A stretch of 64,000 nt of DNA from Rhynchopus sp. YZ270_cl-10 (lineage: Eukaryota; Euglenozoa; Diplonemea; Diplonemida; Diplonemidae), in NCBI GenBank assembly GCA_964035575.1, contig OZ037913.1, positions 806,001 to 870,000 of the forward strand. Direction: 5' to 3'. The notes under the pieces were generated by a model. It was not told where the DNA came from and made no database searches. It worked only from the letters and a program-made list of their open reading frames with translations. Made by a program: the position numbers and the translations under genes. Below, one piece after another: positions 1 through 9,792 of the stretch; positions within the stretch are counted from its first letter, which is position 1, and the number at the start of each line of letters is the position of its first letter.

Positions 1-2
1 CA

Positions 3-515
3 AAGCCGCTGGGCATGCATAAGGTCGACAACCAAAACGCGGACCCCAAGCAGGCTGCGAGCAACGACCTGCTGAAGCACTTTCTGCAGATGAACAAGCT
101 GGATGCGACGAGTCGGGACCAGCTGGAGCCGCAGCAGGAGAGCTCCTTTCACAAGGGGCGCGGTGACTTTGCTGCGGTCAACGGCGCACATAAGGTGTTG
201 GCAACCCAGCCGGCGATTGGTGGGAAGGGGGTGGGTAAGGGCGGCGGGAAGAAGGGCGCCAAGCCTCCACAGCAGGTGCAGCCCCCCCAACAGCCGCTGC
301 ACGCACATGCCGTGGAGTTCAACGGCAGTCAGGTGGACATGCTCATGGAACACAACGCTGCTGATGACGACACCTCGTTGTACGAAGTGACTGAAACCGT
401 CCCACCCATCCAGGACGAAGACCACGATGCTGTCCTCTCCCAAATGCTTACAAACTTCAGAGCTAACCCGGGGATCGCCGCCTGGAGCACCGATGAAAAC
501 AAGCTGGAAATGTAG
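3..515 (+). CDS. C-terminal part of an unrecognised protein (5' end outside window)
   Basis: The frame is open from the first bases and ends at a TAG at 513-515, so this is the last part of a gene that starts before the window. The first ATG, at 15, is not necessarily the real start. The visible 170 or so residues are polar: a helical stretch (DLLKHFLQMNKLD), a glycine/lysine-rich linker (GGKGVGKGGGKKG), a proline/glutamine-rich segment (PPQQVQPPQQP), and an acidic C-terminus. No catalytic motif or membrane segment is visible. Base composition and codon choice match the other host genes and differ sharply from the AT-rich DNA that follows. I do not recognise the family. An RNA-binding or scaffold protein would fit the low complexity, but that is only a guess. 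Confidence 0.6.
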   Translation, partial: KPLGMHKVDNQNADPKQAASNDLLKHFLQMNKLDATSRDQLEPQQESSFHKGRGDFAAVNGAHKVLATQPAIGGKGVGKGGGKKGAKPPQQVQPPQQPLHAHAVEFNGSQVDMLMEHNAADDDTSLYEVTETVPPIQDEDHDAVLSQMLTNFRANPGIAAWSTDENKLEM

Positions 516-1569
516 AAGAAAAAGGAAAAAAGGAAAAGAGGGACAATGAGAGCAGCAAAAGAAAGAAATTTTTTGGGTAAAAGAAAAGGTAAAAAAGAAT
601 GAAGAAAAAAACGTACTGTAGTGGTGGTGGGGAGTTGATAAAAGTGGGTGGGGGGAAAGAGTGGGTTAGGCATTTGGTGAGGTTTTGTTTTTAGAAGATT
701 TACCCCTTTTTTTACTACTGTTTTTTTTCTCATAGATTGGGAAACGGTTTTGTTGTGTTGTGTTTCTTCACAAGCGCCCCTGTTCTGGATGTTTTCAGTA
801 AAGAAAATGCGTGGAGGACACAGCTGGTGTCTACACGTTGTCAAATTTTTCAAACAAAACAAAACAAAACAAAAAATCACTATTTATTGGGTGACGTAAA
901 GTGCACTTTACATCACGAGGGGGGGGTCCTGATTCCGAGTTGCACGTTTTGGTGCACGAGCGCACGTAAGATGCACCCAAGAGGTTATTTCATCTTACAA
1001 CCCTTCTGGTTCGTTTGTTCTTCACAGCTATAAGGGCCGTCTTTTTCCCTTACTGGTGGATTGTACGACACTGATTCTACAGTCAATTTCGTGGTCTTTA
1101 TATTTATTTTTCATATCTTTTTTTTTTTACTCTGCACGCACCCCAAGGTACATTGCCACGAGAGGGCTTTGTACTTCAAGCAGGGCACATCCACACACAG
1201 AAGTCAGTTCAACGTGCTGTGACCTTATACCCAAAACAAAACGCGCTTAACCGTAAGCTTATACTGGGTAGTGATTTAGGGATTTGCCCTGACTTCATGT
1301 CAACCCCCTTTTTTTCTCGCGGATCTCTCAATTCTTGAGTGAGTGTTTTTTTTTTTTTATTTGATACCCGTACTCGGAACTATTCTGGGGTGGAACAAAA
1401 CTGAGACACTCGGGGTTTTTCGGGCTGTCTCACTTTTATTCCGTCCATAGTTCCTAGCGCGATATTTATTTCTTTATTTTTTTTGTGTGTTCTTGAGGTG
1501 ACTAAACACAAAGGATTAGGACCCTCTTATCAGACTTTTTTTTTTTCTTTTTCTTTTTTGCTCCCCTTA
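516..1569. other. AT-rich intergenic DNA with hairpin modules
   Basis: No gene is supported here. The stretch is T-rich and A-rich, with short open frames typical of chance. It holds an F-type module near 950-1005, a B-type module at 1144-1188 and a weak C-type module near 1490-1533, listed separately. Confidence 0.5.
950..1188 (+). repeat. Hairpin modules, F-type then B-type
   Basis: An F-like module (about 950-1005) has GTGCAC and GATGCACCC segments followed by TTTCATCTTACAA. A clear B-type module (1144-1188) reads GGTACA, then CCACGAGAGGGC, then TTTGTACTTCAAGC. GTACA and TGTAC can pair to close a hairpin around the GAGAGG loop. Both match copies elsewhere in the window, all on this strand. 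Confidence 0.55.
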
Positions 1570-1940
1570 CAGGCTCTCCGCTAGGATTTCCGATTTTGAA
1601 AATATTCTGTTGATGGTCCACGTTGGTGGGGTACATGCTTGCGCCGCAGGCGCACGGTACGCAACTTTTTTTTTTACCAACGCCCGATTTTGACTTTTTT
1701 GGGACGTTTGAGCACTCACCTCTCCATATCTTCTTCTCCTGAGCTTTTTTGACAGGTAGAACGGGTCTGAACCACTTAGCAGAACTTTTTTTTTTTTCTT
1801 TTTTTCCCCATTTTCAAAAAGTTCTGTTGACAATCAACAGAACTTTAGTACCTAGCGGAGTGCCTGTCCCCTTATAGCCTGGCCTTAGCACCGCTCTCTC
1901 TCTATGGTCTCACAGAGGCTTAGGTTCATCTTATATACCT
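1490..1940 (+). repeat. Two C-type hairpin modules flanking a hAT insertion
   Basis: A divergent copy at about 1490-1533 begins GAGGTGACTAAACAC and continues GGATTAGGACCCTCTTAT. A clearer partial copy at 1909-1940 reads CACAGAGGCTTAGGTTCATC and TTATATACC. The type feature is GACTAAGC pairing with GCTTAG just before a TTCATCTT motif. The 1570-1866 transposon lies between the two. Confidence 0.5.
1570..1866. mobile_element. Non-autonomous hAT-type element (297 bp) with 8-bp target duplication
   Basis: The left end reads CAGGCTCTCCGCTAGG and the right end, reverse-complemented, CAGGCACTCCGCTAGG: 15 of 16 positions agree. The flanks are a perfect 8-bp direct repeat, TCCCCTTA (1562-1569 and 1867-1874). 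An 8-bp duplication with CAGG-type ends is the hAT signature. There is no coding capacity. Inside are a small palindrome (AGTTCTGTTGAC, then TCAACAGAAC) and a reverse-strand copy of the GCGTACCGT/GGCGCA repeat that recurs in other hAT-like elements of this window. Confidence 0.85.
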
Positions 1941-3186
1941 TTCTTCTTGTCCCCTCGATACAGAGGTAGTGTGCATTTTCGAGTGGCCACATCTCCTGTT
2001 TCACAAATATTTTAAAAAAGAACAAAAAAAAAAAAAAAAAAACAAAAGAAAACCTAACAAAAGCACCGACACCTACAACCCAAAGTAGTGATCGTTAGCT
2101 AAAATGAGAAGGAAAAAAAATAGGGCAGATAGAACGAAAAATGAAAAATGAAAAAAAGAAGAAGAGAAAAAAAAAACACCGACAAAAAAAAACATTCTAC
2201 AGAAGCCAAGAGAGGACTAACCACTCCGGGGTGCAATTATTGCCTCTCTAAAAAACCTTGTAGGACAAAAAAAAAATGCAACAAAAAGTAATCCCTTTTT
2301 TCTTAAGTACGAGAAAACCGAATGGAGTGGGTTGAGAGCCGCAGCGGAAACGATAGTGGGAATGCAACGAGCTTTTTTTTTCTTCATAATGTTTTATTCT
2401 CCCCCACAAAAATATCACGCGCAGAGAAAACACTCGTTTTGTTTTTCCACATAGCGTATCCGTTTGTTGTTCTCAACGACACCTTTTTTTTCTTTTTTCA
2501 AAAAAAATTTTTTTTTGGGTGCCATTTTGAGTAGAGAGCCTATCTCTTTGTGGTGTTTAGGAAGTATTGCTACAGCAAAAAGCAACATCACACTCCTCCG
2601 TATCGTCCTCCCATCTTCTCCCCATTTCGTTGAACGAACAAGGCCCCTTTTTGTACGGGAAAGTGAAAAACAAAAGAAAAGAAAAAAAAATAACATCCAA
2701 TTTTGTCTCCAAAAAAAATAATAAAAAATGTACGGAGATCCTTGAGCACAACGAATAGAGCACATCCCCTGTATGGAATTTCACTCACGTTTTTTTTCCT
2801 TCTTTTTTCTGTACTACCTTTCGTTTTTAAACCCTCTTGTAGGGATCCAAAGCTGAGGAACTTTGTATTTTTTCAGGGTTTCGTCAATATACGTACAGCG
2901 CAGTGTCCGACTCCACAAGACACTACCCAAAAAAAAAAAAACCCCCCCTAGAAAACGTCCTGGAGGCCCGAAAATACCAGAAATAAAGACCAGAAAAAAA
3001 AAATCAAAAAAGGTGTTTTTTCAAAAAAACAAAAAAGCAAACAAAAAAAACTTTCTAAAAACGATATATGATTATGCATTTGGCCGAGCTCTCTCCCTCC
3101 CCCCCTGGGAAGTAGGATTCCTTAGGGGGGCGGATGATGGCCTAATATGAGAACGTGCCGTAGTTGGGAAATGATTTATTTATTTT

Positions 3187-3243
3187 TCATGCGTCCGCGC
3201 GATAAACGGTGAGGCGTTTGCACTTTTCAACTTCTCTTTTTTT
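3187..3243 (+). repeat. A-type hairpin module
   Basis: It reads CATGCGTCCGCGCGATAAAC, then GGTGAGGCGTTTGCAC, then TTTTCAACTTCTC and a T run. GTG and CAC close a short hairpin. This is nearly the same as copies at 59,092, 8,706 and 54,795. The GGTGAGG resembles a 5' splice site. Confidence 0.6.
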
Positions 3244-3662
3244 TGGAGGTGGCAGCAAAAATTCATCAAAAAGTGACGAACTAGAGCACTGGGAGAGAGA
3301 CTCAGTCCAGCTTTTTTTTCTCTTATATTTTGGTACCGCTTGGGGGCGAGATTTTGAGGATATTTTTTTTCTTCTTTCATTCGCCATCCAGCTTCTTACT
3401 CTGGCCAGCTGATTGAAGTTGTTTTACCATCATGCTCACTCTGACAACCAACACGAAACTTTTTTTCTTGCCTCCCCCCCTTCACCAATAAAACCACACG
3501 AACCCCCACCTCCCATACAAAACGAACCCTCACATTGTATTTACTCCCCTCTTTTTTATCTGGTTTTTTTTGTCTGGAGTTGGTTTGTTCCGATTGGGTG
3601 TTTATATTTTTTCCTGCCTTCTTATGCTGTTCGTTACTTATCCTTTTCCCCCGTCATTTTAT

Positions 3663-3950
3663 ACCTTTTAGATGATTTGCGCAAGAGATGCACGTTCTAT
3701 GCTCTCTTTTAAGGATCCTGTGAAGAAAAACAAAAAAAAAAAAATCGTGGCTGCTATCTTGTGGTACTATAATCAAACAAAAGAATATTTTGCAAACAGA
3801 GAGAAGGCCCCCTTCTTGTCATCTCACAAAGACTTTTTTTTTTTCTCTCTTTTAAAACGCTTCGGTTGAGTTGCTGTCACAAAGAAGCGTTTTGCACATA
3901 AACACTTCACTTTTTTTTATGGCGACATAAACCATTCATCTCATAAACTT
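3663..3950 (+). repeat. F-type and related hairpin modules
   Basis: TTTTAG at 3666-3671 is followed by ATGATTTGCGCAAGAGATGC and a CTCTTTTAAGG tail. A unit starting AAGGATCCTGTGAAG (3712) and ending ATCGTGGCTGCTATC repeats at 8906-8960. At 3880-3950 are GAAGCGTTTTGCACAT (A-like) and ATAAACCATTCATCTCATAA (F-like). The copies are weaker than those near 46 kb. Confidence 0.4.
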
Positions 3951-4495
3951 TTCTTTTTCTATACAGGAGGACAAGAAACTTGGTGAAATAATATTTGGCA
4001 GATTTTTGGGGTTTTTCTTGCAATTGGCGGCTTTTTTAGTCGCCAATATTGTCATACTGTAGATGTGTAAGGCCTTATGTAGAGAATGGTATACGCAGTA
4101 CGAAGGAATCCCTTGAAGGAAGATAACCGTTTCCTGCTAGGTGCGTTGTCAAGAGAGATGGGAAGCAAGACCAAAGTGTGTCGTTTTTTGTAGTGTTTTA
4201 TTGCATGTCGGATGGTGGTGATGGGTACATCCATTCTTGTGTTTTTGTTGTTGAAGAAAAGTGAGGAATACAAGTGCCTGTCCGTGGGGGTGAACGCTCC
4301 TGCCACTCTGCCTAACATCAATTCAGCGCAAAATGCATGCAGACTTTTATATAGGGGGTCAGAACTGAGGGCAATCCTCAGTTATTGAAAAAAAAAAAAA
4401 AATTCCCCTTTTCGGACCTAGAAAAAAAAAATTTTTTTTTTTGGCGTTTTACTGGCTTAGAACACGACTCGTGACCAGCGGTGAAAATCTTGGGC

Positions 4496-4610
4496 AGTAA
4501 GCCCGGGAAAACCCGGGCTTAATTAATTTTGCGCAGAGCAAGCCCGGGCTTACTCCCCGGGCTTAAGCCTGGGTTTTCCCCGGGTTTTAACTTTTCTGGG
4601 CTGGGCTGCC
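4496..4610. repeat. Cluster of CCCGGG palindromes
   Basis: AAGCCCGGGAAAACCCGGGC followed by TT is a perfect stem-loop. It is followed by AAGCCCGGGCTT and further CCCCGGGCTT / AAGCCTGGG units. This GC-rich palindromic block stands out in AT-rich DNA and directly precedes the GCGTACCGT repeat, so it is probably part of the same defective mobile element. Confidence 0.6.
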
Positions 4611-4769
4611 CCACCCCACTCCGGGGGGTGTAGCCTCAGGGTGCAGCCCGGGGTAGTCAGTCGCCGAAACGAAGCTCTGTTGACAGAAAACAACGAAGTC
4701 AGTAAAGAAAACACACACGTCTATACTCAAGGGTTACCCACACCCCCGTCACAGCCAGAACGCGACTCA

Positions 4770-5060
4770 ATTGGTCAAACGCAGAAGGAAAAGGAAGCAT
4801 GCATCATGGCGAAATTATAAAAGTAGCGTACCGTGCGCCTGCGGCGCAAGATTGCAACCCACCCTTCCCTGACATAGGTTGGCTGTAAAAATGTGCGATT
4901 ATGAGCGCAATTTTTTGAAATGTTGCGTACCGTGGCTTCGCCAGGAACCTTTGGGTGCCATGACCGCCCTTTCTTTGTTATAAATGTACTGGCTACTTAC
5001 AATTCGTGTACCACGTGCGCCTGGTGCACGAATTGCTATCAATTGGGTTTACAGCCAAGG
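4770..5060 (+). repeat. GCGTACCGT-type dispersed repeat, forward copy
   Basis: Key pieces are GTAGCGTACCGTGCGCC with TGCGGCGCAA (a hairpin around TGC), then ATGTTGCGTACCGTGGCTTC and GCCAGGAACC, then TTCGTGTACCACGTGCGCC. The same order occurs at 50,215-50,430 and 28,135-28,270, and in reverse at 12,150-12,490. The other copies lie in or near hAT-like elements, so this is most likely another non-autonomous relic. I could not find its ends. Confidence 0.65.
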
Positions 5061-5263
5061 GGGTTCAAGGCACACCACAACTGGCCCCAGCCGAAAAAAC
5101 AACTTTGATTTTGGGTGGGTGGGTGAGAAAAAATGAATCCTCAGTTTTTGCCCCTGTTTGTTCAGGAAAAAATTCCTATATAAAACCCTGAATGCATGGG
5201 AACGAAAAAAAAAAAAATGGACAGAAAGTTGGATGTCAGAGGAAAAAAAAATCGTTGCTGTTG

Positions 5264-5330
5264 CGATAACGAATGTGATCAAGGTGACTAAGCAGAGCAA
5301 GCGCGAGAGGCTTAGGTTCATCTTGTGAAG
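5264..5330 (+). repeat. C-type hairpin module with mini-exon-like leader
   Basis: It reads GATAACGAATGTGATCAAG, then GTGACTAAGC, a short spacer, and GAGGCTTAGGTTCATCTTG. The 19-nt leader recurs at 54,851 and in the leader of the gene at 62,486. CTAAGC pairs with GCTTAG. Confidence 0.65.
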
Positions 5331-5540
5331 AAAAATTTTTTTTTGTATGCGCTGAAAAGGCGCCTGAACAAATGCAAAGCTCAAAATCACACATTTTATG
5401 TCCCTCACTTTTTTCTTTTCTTTATCCTGAATCGTAGCGTTTCAAAAGGTGTATGTGTGTGCGTCTTTTTTATCATGTTTTGTTACGTTCTTCTTCAATC
5501 ACACCCCTTATGAGGTTTCTAGTGCAAAAAAACAGTTACA

Positions 5541-5600
5541 GTGGAGATTGCGCAACTGTGGCAACACAACCGAGGCAACTACACTGCTCCAACAATTTAG
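5541..5600 (+). repeat. 63-bp conserved dispersed repeat (D type), copy 1
   Basis: It starts GTGGAGATTGCGCAACTG, has the core TGTGGCAACACAACCGAGGC, and ends AACTACACTGCTCCAACAA. Five copies are seen in the window, four forward and one reverse, differing at only a few positions. Confidence 0.8.
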
Positions 5601-5665
5601 CAAAAAAAAAAAAAAAGAAAAAAGAAGGAAAACTACCAAACTGGGTTCTCAGGCGGTTTGTCGAA

Positions 5666-6731
5666 CAGGGTCCTCAACCTGTCTAAGTTAGGCCTTAACT
5701 TAGACAATTTTTTTTTTTTTTGAAAAACGCTTTGTCTAAGTTAGACAAAACCTGGGTTTTGGGTTTTTGGGTGGTTTGAAAGAGAAGAAGCTTTACTGAA
5801 AACAAAAAAAAAAATGAGTTCCCTCAAGACTCCCTCAGTCCTCACCTGCGCGGACCCCATTGTACCCACCCACACAAGCCACCTCCTCAGACTAACTACA
5901 ATTGAACAAACTCATCCGCAAAAATGCCTGCCACTGCCAAGACCTCCAAAGCACAGCCCACCATCGTGTCCATGTTCAAGAAGGGAGCTGTTGCGGCACC
6001 TGTGGTACGTGTGGTGGAACCCAACAAAGGGGATACGCACTACGACCTGTGGTCTTCAGGCAAGTACAAGTCCATCCCCGATGGTCCGACACCCCGGCTC
6101 GCTTCCCTTCACCTTTTTCTTGTGGCGGAGGGGACGGTGAGGGGGTTTAAAAACCACCAGAACGACACCAACAAGGTGCTCAAACTCTGGTTGAAGGAGT
6201 TTGATCGCGCCAAACTGGCGGACGACGACAGGGAGGGGAGCAAGCGGAAGACGATCCTGACGATCGTTGCGGAGGCGCATGAGTTCGCCATGAACGAAGC
6301 AGAGAAGGGGGGAGACAGCGATGCCTCTGCCGTGTCTGTGCAGAGCCAGGTGTCGCAAGGCAAGAAGGTGAAGAAACGTGTGGTGATGATGGCTCCACAG
6401 GTGAGTGCTGTTAAGTACGTGGATTCAACGTCCGAAGAAGAGGAGGAGGAGCAATGTGTGCCAGTGAGACGCAACGCAGCATCCGAGCAACCCGAGGCAG
6501 CAATGGAAATCGATGATGTCGACGAGTACTCTTCTGACGGCGATGTTGTCTTCTTAGGTCCCACGCACTCCAACACGAACAATCCCAACCTCACGAACAC
6601 CAAAAAAAAAAGCCCCCAATTTTTAGCTTTGTACAGGACCTTTTCGCGCGGAGCGCGAAAATTTTTTTTTAGCCTTTTTTTTTAACTTAGACAAATCTGT
6701 GGCCAGACTTTGTCTACGGTTGAGGACCCTG
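5666..6731. mobile_element. hAT-type element (1,066 bp) carrying one ORF, perfect 8-bp target duplication
   Basis: The left end reads CAGGGTCCTCAACC and the right end GGTTGAGGACCCTG, an exact inverted pair. The flanks are the identical 8-bp repeat TTGTCGAA (5658-5665 and 6732-6739), as expected of hAT transposition. Subterminal TCTAAGTTAG / CTTAGACAA blocks are also mirrored. The element encodes one 253-residue protein that is not a recognisable transposase, so it must have been moved in trans. The perfect target duplication suggests a fairly recent insertion. Confidence 0.88.
5924..6685 (+). CDS. Unrecognised 253-aa protein carried inside a hAT-type element
   Basis: This frame fills most of the 5666-6731 transposon. 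The chosen ATG follows CCGCAAAA, and an ATG in another frame at 5814 gives a less convincing protein. Near the N-terminus QPTIVSMF resembles a PCNA-interacting box (QxxIxxFF), although one aromatic position is Met. Residues about 85-115 are basic and helical. Later come a run of six Glu and the acidic stretch EIDDVDEYSSDGDVVFLGP, in which VVFL after acidic residues resembles a SUMO-interaction motif. There is no BED finger, no DDE triad and no hAT dimerisation region. The last 25 or so residues are translated from the element's AT-rich terminal region, so the real C-terminus may differ. A nuclear role is inferred. Confidence 0.55.
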   Translation: MPATAKTSKAQPTIVSMFKKGAVAAPVVRVVEPNKGDTHYDLWSSGKYKSIPDGPTPRLASLHLFLVAEGTVRGFKNHQNDTNKVLKLWLKEFDRAKLADDDREGSKRKTILTIVAEAHEFAMNEAEKGGDSDASAVSVQSQVSQGKKVKKRVVMMAPQVSAVKYVDSTSEEEEEEQCVPVRRNAASEQPEAAMEIDDVDEYSSDGDVVFLGPTHSNTNNPNLTNTKKKSPQFLALYRTFSRGARKFFFSLFF

Positions 6732-6777
6732 TTGTCGAAGCATTACAAAAAAAACCCCCTCGAAGCGTCAGCGTTCT

Positions 6778-6990
6778 GCTGTCCCAAAAGGTGCTTTGCA
6801 CTGCAAAAAAAGGTGTAATCTTTCTTAGGTGACTTTTTTTGGTCCAGCTTTGAGCGCATAAACAAAGATCCGATATTTATATTTTTTTTGGCGTGATTGC
6901 TTAGGTTCATCTCATCATTCGTTTTTTTCTCTCTTTTTTCTTTCTTTTGTTGATAGATGCATGCACCGTGAGGCTCGTTCGTCTTTCAGG
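6778..6990 (+). repeat. Degenerate hairpin modules, A-, C- and F-like
   Basis: AAGGTGCTTTGCACTGC (about 6788) is A-like. TTAGGTGACTTTTTTTGG (about 6826) is a C-type start in which AG is directly followed by GTGACT. GTGATTGCTTAGGTTCATCT (about 6890) is a C-type end. GATGCATGCACCGTGAGGC with TCGTCTTTC (about 6957-6990) is F-like. Together they form a typical mixed array. Confidence 0.45.
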
Positions 6991-8594
6991 GTTTCTATTT
7001 ATTTTTAGTGTTTTGCGCGCCTCGAGGGGTTTGCAACGGGGTAAATCAAACGACACCGTGACCAAAAAATAAGAAGAACGTTAAACACACCATTCTGTGT
7101 TTTTTTTTTTTTTTTTTTTTTGAGGAGCGTACTACGTTCACTCACTCCCCCCCCCCAGCACCTTCCCTCGCCTTTTCGTTTCGCCTCGATTTTTTGATTG
7201 TTTTTTTTATTGTTTTGAAATGTGTGTTCAGGGTATATTCATCAGATTCTTTCAAGGGTTTCTTCTTGCGTGTGTGTGTCATTGACATTGGCAGATACGT
7301 GCAGATTCCTTTCTATAACCAAACAAATCAAATATTTTCATTTTTTTTTTTTTTTTTTGTCGGTATCGTCTGAAGTAGCGAACTGCAGTCCTTTTTTTAC
7401 CCCTCCTCTCTCATCCCCTCCACGGAAGAGAAAAAAGCGCTGAGAAAATCAAAAAAAGGGGGGGAAAAAAACTTGACTATCAGTCTATGTGCATCCATCG
7501 TGAAGCGATGATGAAGAAAACCACTACAAGCTTGCTAAAAAAAAGGGAAAAAAACAGAAATAATTTTTTGCGGTACAGTCGGCAACCATACCTTATACAG
7601 GAGGATTTGTGCAATCAATGAAAATAGTTGCTATTGTGTTTTTATACTATTTTTTTGGAAGCGTGCAATGCAACAACTGTCGAAATCTGATCAAGGGGAA
7701 CGGATATATTTTTGTTCAGTTTTTCGACAAAAAACTGAAAATGAAAACGAATGAAATCGTTTTAGAAACTGTATGAGAAAAACAAGCGGGGTTGGTGGTG
7801 AGTGATTTTCACGATAGACTGTAGTGGGGTTCGAGGAAAGGGGGGCTTTGGTTTTTTTTTCAATGTTTATTCTGGTCTGTTCGATCTGATTCCTGATTCG
7901 TTTCTTTTTAAGTTTGGAGATAAAGAAGTATATCCTGGCCGGAAATTGTCAGGTTCCCCCCACACCCCTTCCCCCTCTCCCATCCACGGAAAAAAAAAAA
8001 TAACACCCGGAAAAACAGAAAAAAATAAAAAAAAACTACACACAAATCACACACAAAACACTCATTTTAAAAGTAACGCAGCCAGTCTTTAAGACTTCGT
8101 GTACAGTTTCCCACCCTATCCCCCTTCCCCCTTCTCCAGCAAAAAAATAACAAACAAGCAACAAAATATAAACACTGTTTGTCCCCCAAAAAAAAAAAAT
8201 ACGTGCCAAATGGTATGCTCAGAACCAGACGAGGGAAAAATACGGAGAATTTGGGTTTCATTTTTGTTGAAATAAATATCTGGTGGTTATCATGCCTGTG
8301 TTGACAGTATGTGCAAAGAGGACAATTTCCCTCTACTGCTTTCTACATCTTTTTTTCTGCTTCTTTTTTTCTTTTTAAAATTGTCTGTTAGCACTCTAGC
8401 CTTTCAGATAATTATTCGTATTTTTTTTTGTCGATACTACAAAAAAAAAAGGGGGTGGGGAAAACTGTTAGGTTCTGTCATCGTTTCTGTCTGTGATGTT
8501 TTTTTTTTTCTTTTTGGGAGATTATTCTTCGTCTTTGTAGCAACTGTTGTCATCTTCTGATCCCCCCACCCTTTTTATTTTTTTATTAGATGTA

Positions 8595-8883
8595 AACCTC
8601 GAAATGGATGTAGGACATGCATGGTTGGGGTCCACCCACGGTGCACCGCCAAGGTCACGTCACGAGAGGGCTTTTGTATTTCAAGCCAACTGTATTTTTT
8701 TTTGCAGTATCTGCACCCGCCAAGGGTACGGTGAGGCGTTTTGCACTTACAACTTCCCTTTCCCTTTTTTTTCTTTCTCTCTCTTTTTTCACTCGACTGC
8801 ATGGTTGGGTGTCCACCCCCCCGGTACAGCCGATCATTGTACCAAGGTACACTGTTCACGAGAGGGCTTTGTATTTCAACTCT
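8595..8883 (+). repeat. Array of hairpin modules: B, A, B
   Basis: The first B module is long: TCGAAATGGATGTAGGAC, ATGCATGGTTGGGGTCCACC, then GTCACGAGAGGGC and TTTTGTATTTCAAGCC. After TTTTTTTTTGCAG comes an A module: GGGTACGGTGAGGCG, then TTTTGCACTTACAACTTCC. A second B module follows: GCATGGTTGGGTGTCCACC, GGTACACTGTTCACGAG, then GGGCTTTGTATTTCAACTC. Pyrimidine tracts separate the modules. The 8906 unit (AAGGATCCTGCAAAG) follows directly. Confidence 0.65.
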
Positions 8884-9274
8884 ACTTTTCCCCCTTTCTG
8901 TTGATAAGGATCCTGCAAAGAAAAAAAAAAAACAATCGTGGCTGCCTATCTCGTGATGAGTAGTCTAAAAAATCAAACAAAAAAAAAAAATTCTTATTAT
9001 TTTCTACTGTTGATGAGGATGTGTCTTGTACCTCCCCCTATTTTTCGTGTCATTTCAAAACCGTCTTCCTTCGTTGTTGTTTTTTTTTGTGACTACTATC
9101 AATTCTTCGCGTAGTATGAAAGTTCCTGTTTCTTTTCCCTGCTTCCCCCCCCCGCACCAGCAATTTTAAAAATAAACAATAATAAAAAAAATCGCCATGC
9201 ACGAGAAAGTGTCTGCCGCAAAAATGAAAGAAAGAAAAAAAATAAAGAAATAAATTATCAAAGGGCCGTATAAC

Positions 9275-9792
9275 ACAGAATGCATCCCAATAGGGCCCTA
9301 AAATATTTTAGGCTCATTTTTCGGATTATTTCAGGATGGGATTTTTTTTTTTTAGGATCCTAAAATAGGCTGATTGACGTGGGCCATTTTTTTTTTCACT
9401 TAGCACCACTAATCACCACGGATCACCACCGACCAAGGTCAGCGTCAATCAGCCTAATAAAACATCCAAAAAACGTCCAGTCCTTCAGGAAGGACTTCCA
9501 AAAAATTGCCTAAAAAAAATGGCAAAAAAAATAACCTTCAAAATTCGGGTGTTTTGAACATCTAGAATTTTATTCCCTGGTAATTTTGTGTAACAGTAAA
9601 AAACCAAATAGCCGGGGAATAAACAATTAGCCCAACTCCGATTAGGATTCCAAGTTTTTTCAAAAAAAAACAAAAAAGAGAAAAAACAAACAAAACCAAA
9701 CATGTTACAAAACAAAAAAACAGGAGCACAAAGCAAACATAACAAAAACTTCATAAAAACCCATTCAAAATTCCGAATAGGATGCATTCTGT
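9275..9792. mobile_element. MITE-like element with 13-bp inverted ends
   Basis: ACAGAATGCATCC at 9275-9287 is matched by GGATGCATTCTGT at 9780-9792. The interior is A/T-rich and non-coding, with CTAAAATATTTTAGG-type palindromes. A clean target duplication is not visible, so the true ends may lie a little outside. A second, smaller element is inserted at 9366-9456. Confidence 0.5.
9366..9456. mobile_element. 91-bp TA-flanked MITE (TAGGCTGATTGACG ends)
   Basis: TAGGCTGATTGACG at 9366-9379 and CGTCAATCAGCCTA at 9443-9456 are perfect inverted repeats of 14 bp. The terminal TA on each side fits the TA target duplication of Tc1/mariner-type elements. The ends closely match those of the 1.5-kb element at 16,371-17,867 (TAGGCTAGTTGACG), so the two are probably one family. 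Confidence 0.7.

Larger units (their letters stand above)
1875..5540. other. Gene-free AT-rich stretch with repeats
   Basis: No gene is supported. The stretch is dominated by poly-A and poly-T runs and short chance frames on both strands. It carries a C-type module (1909-1940), an A-type module (3187-3243), an F-type cluster (3663-3950), palindromes (4500-4600), a transposon-type repeat (4770-5060) and a C-type module (5264-5330). Confidence 0.5.
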
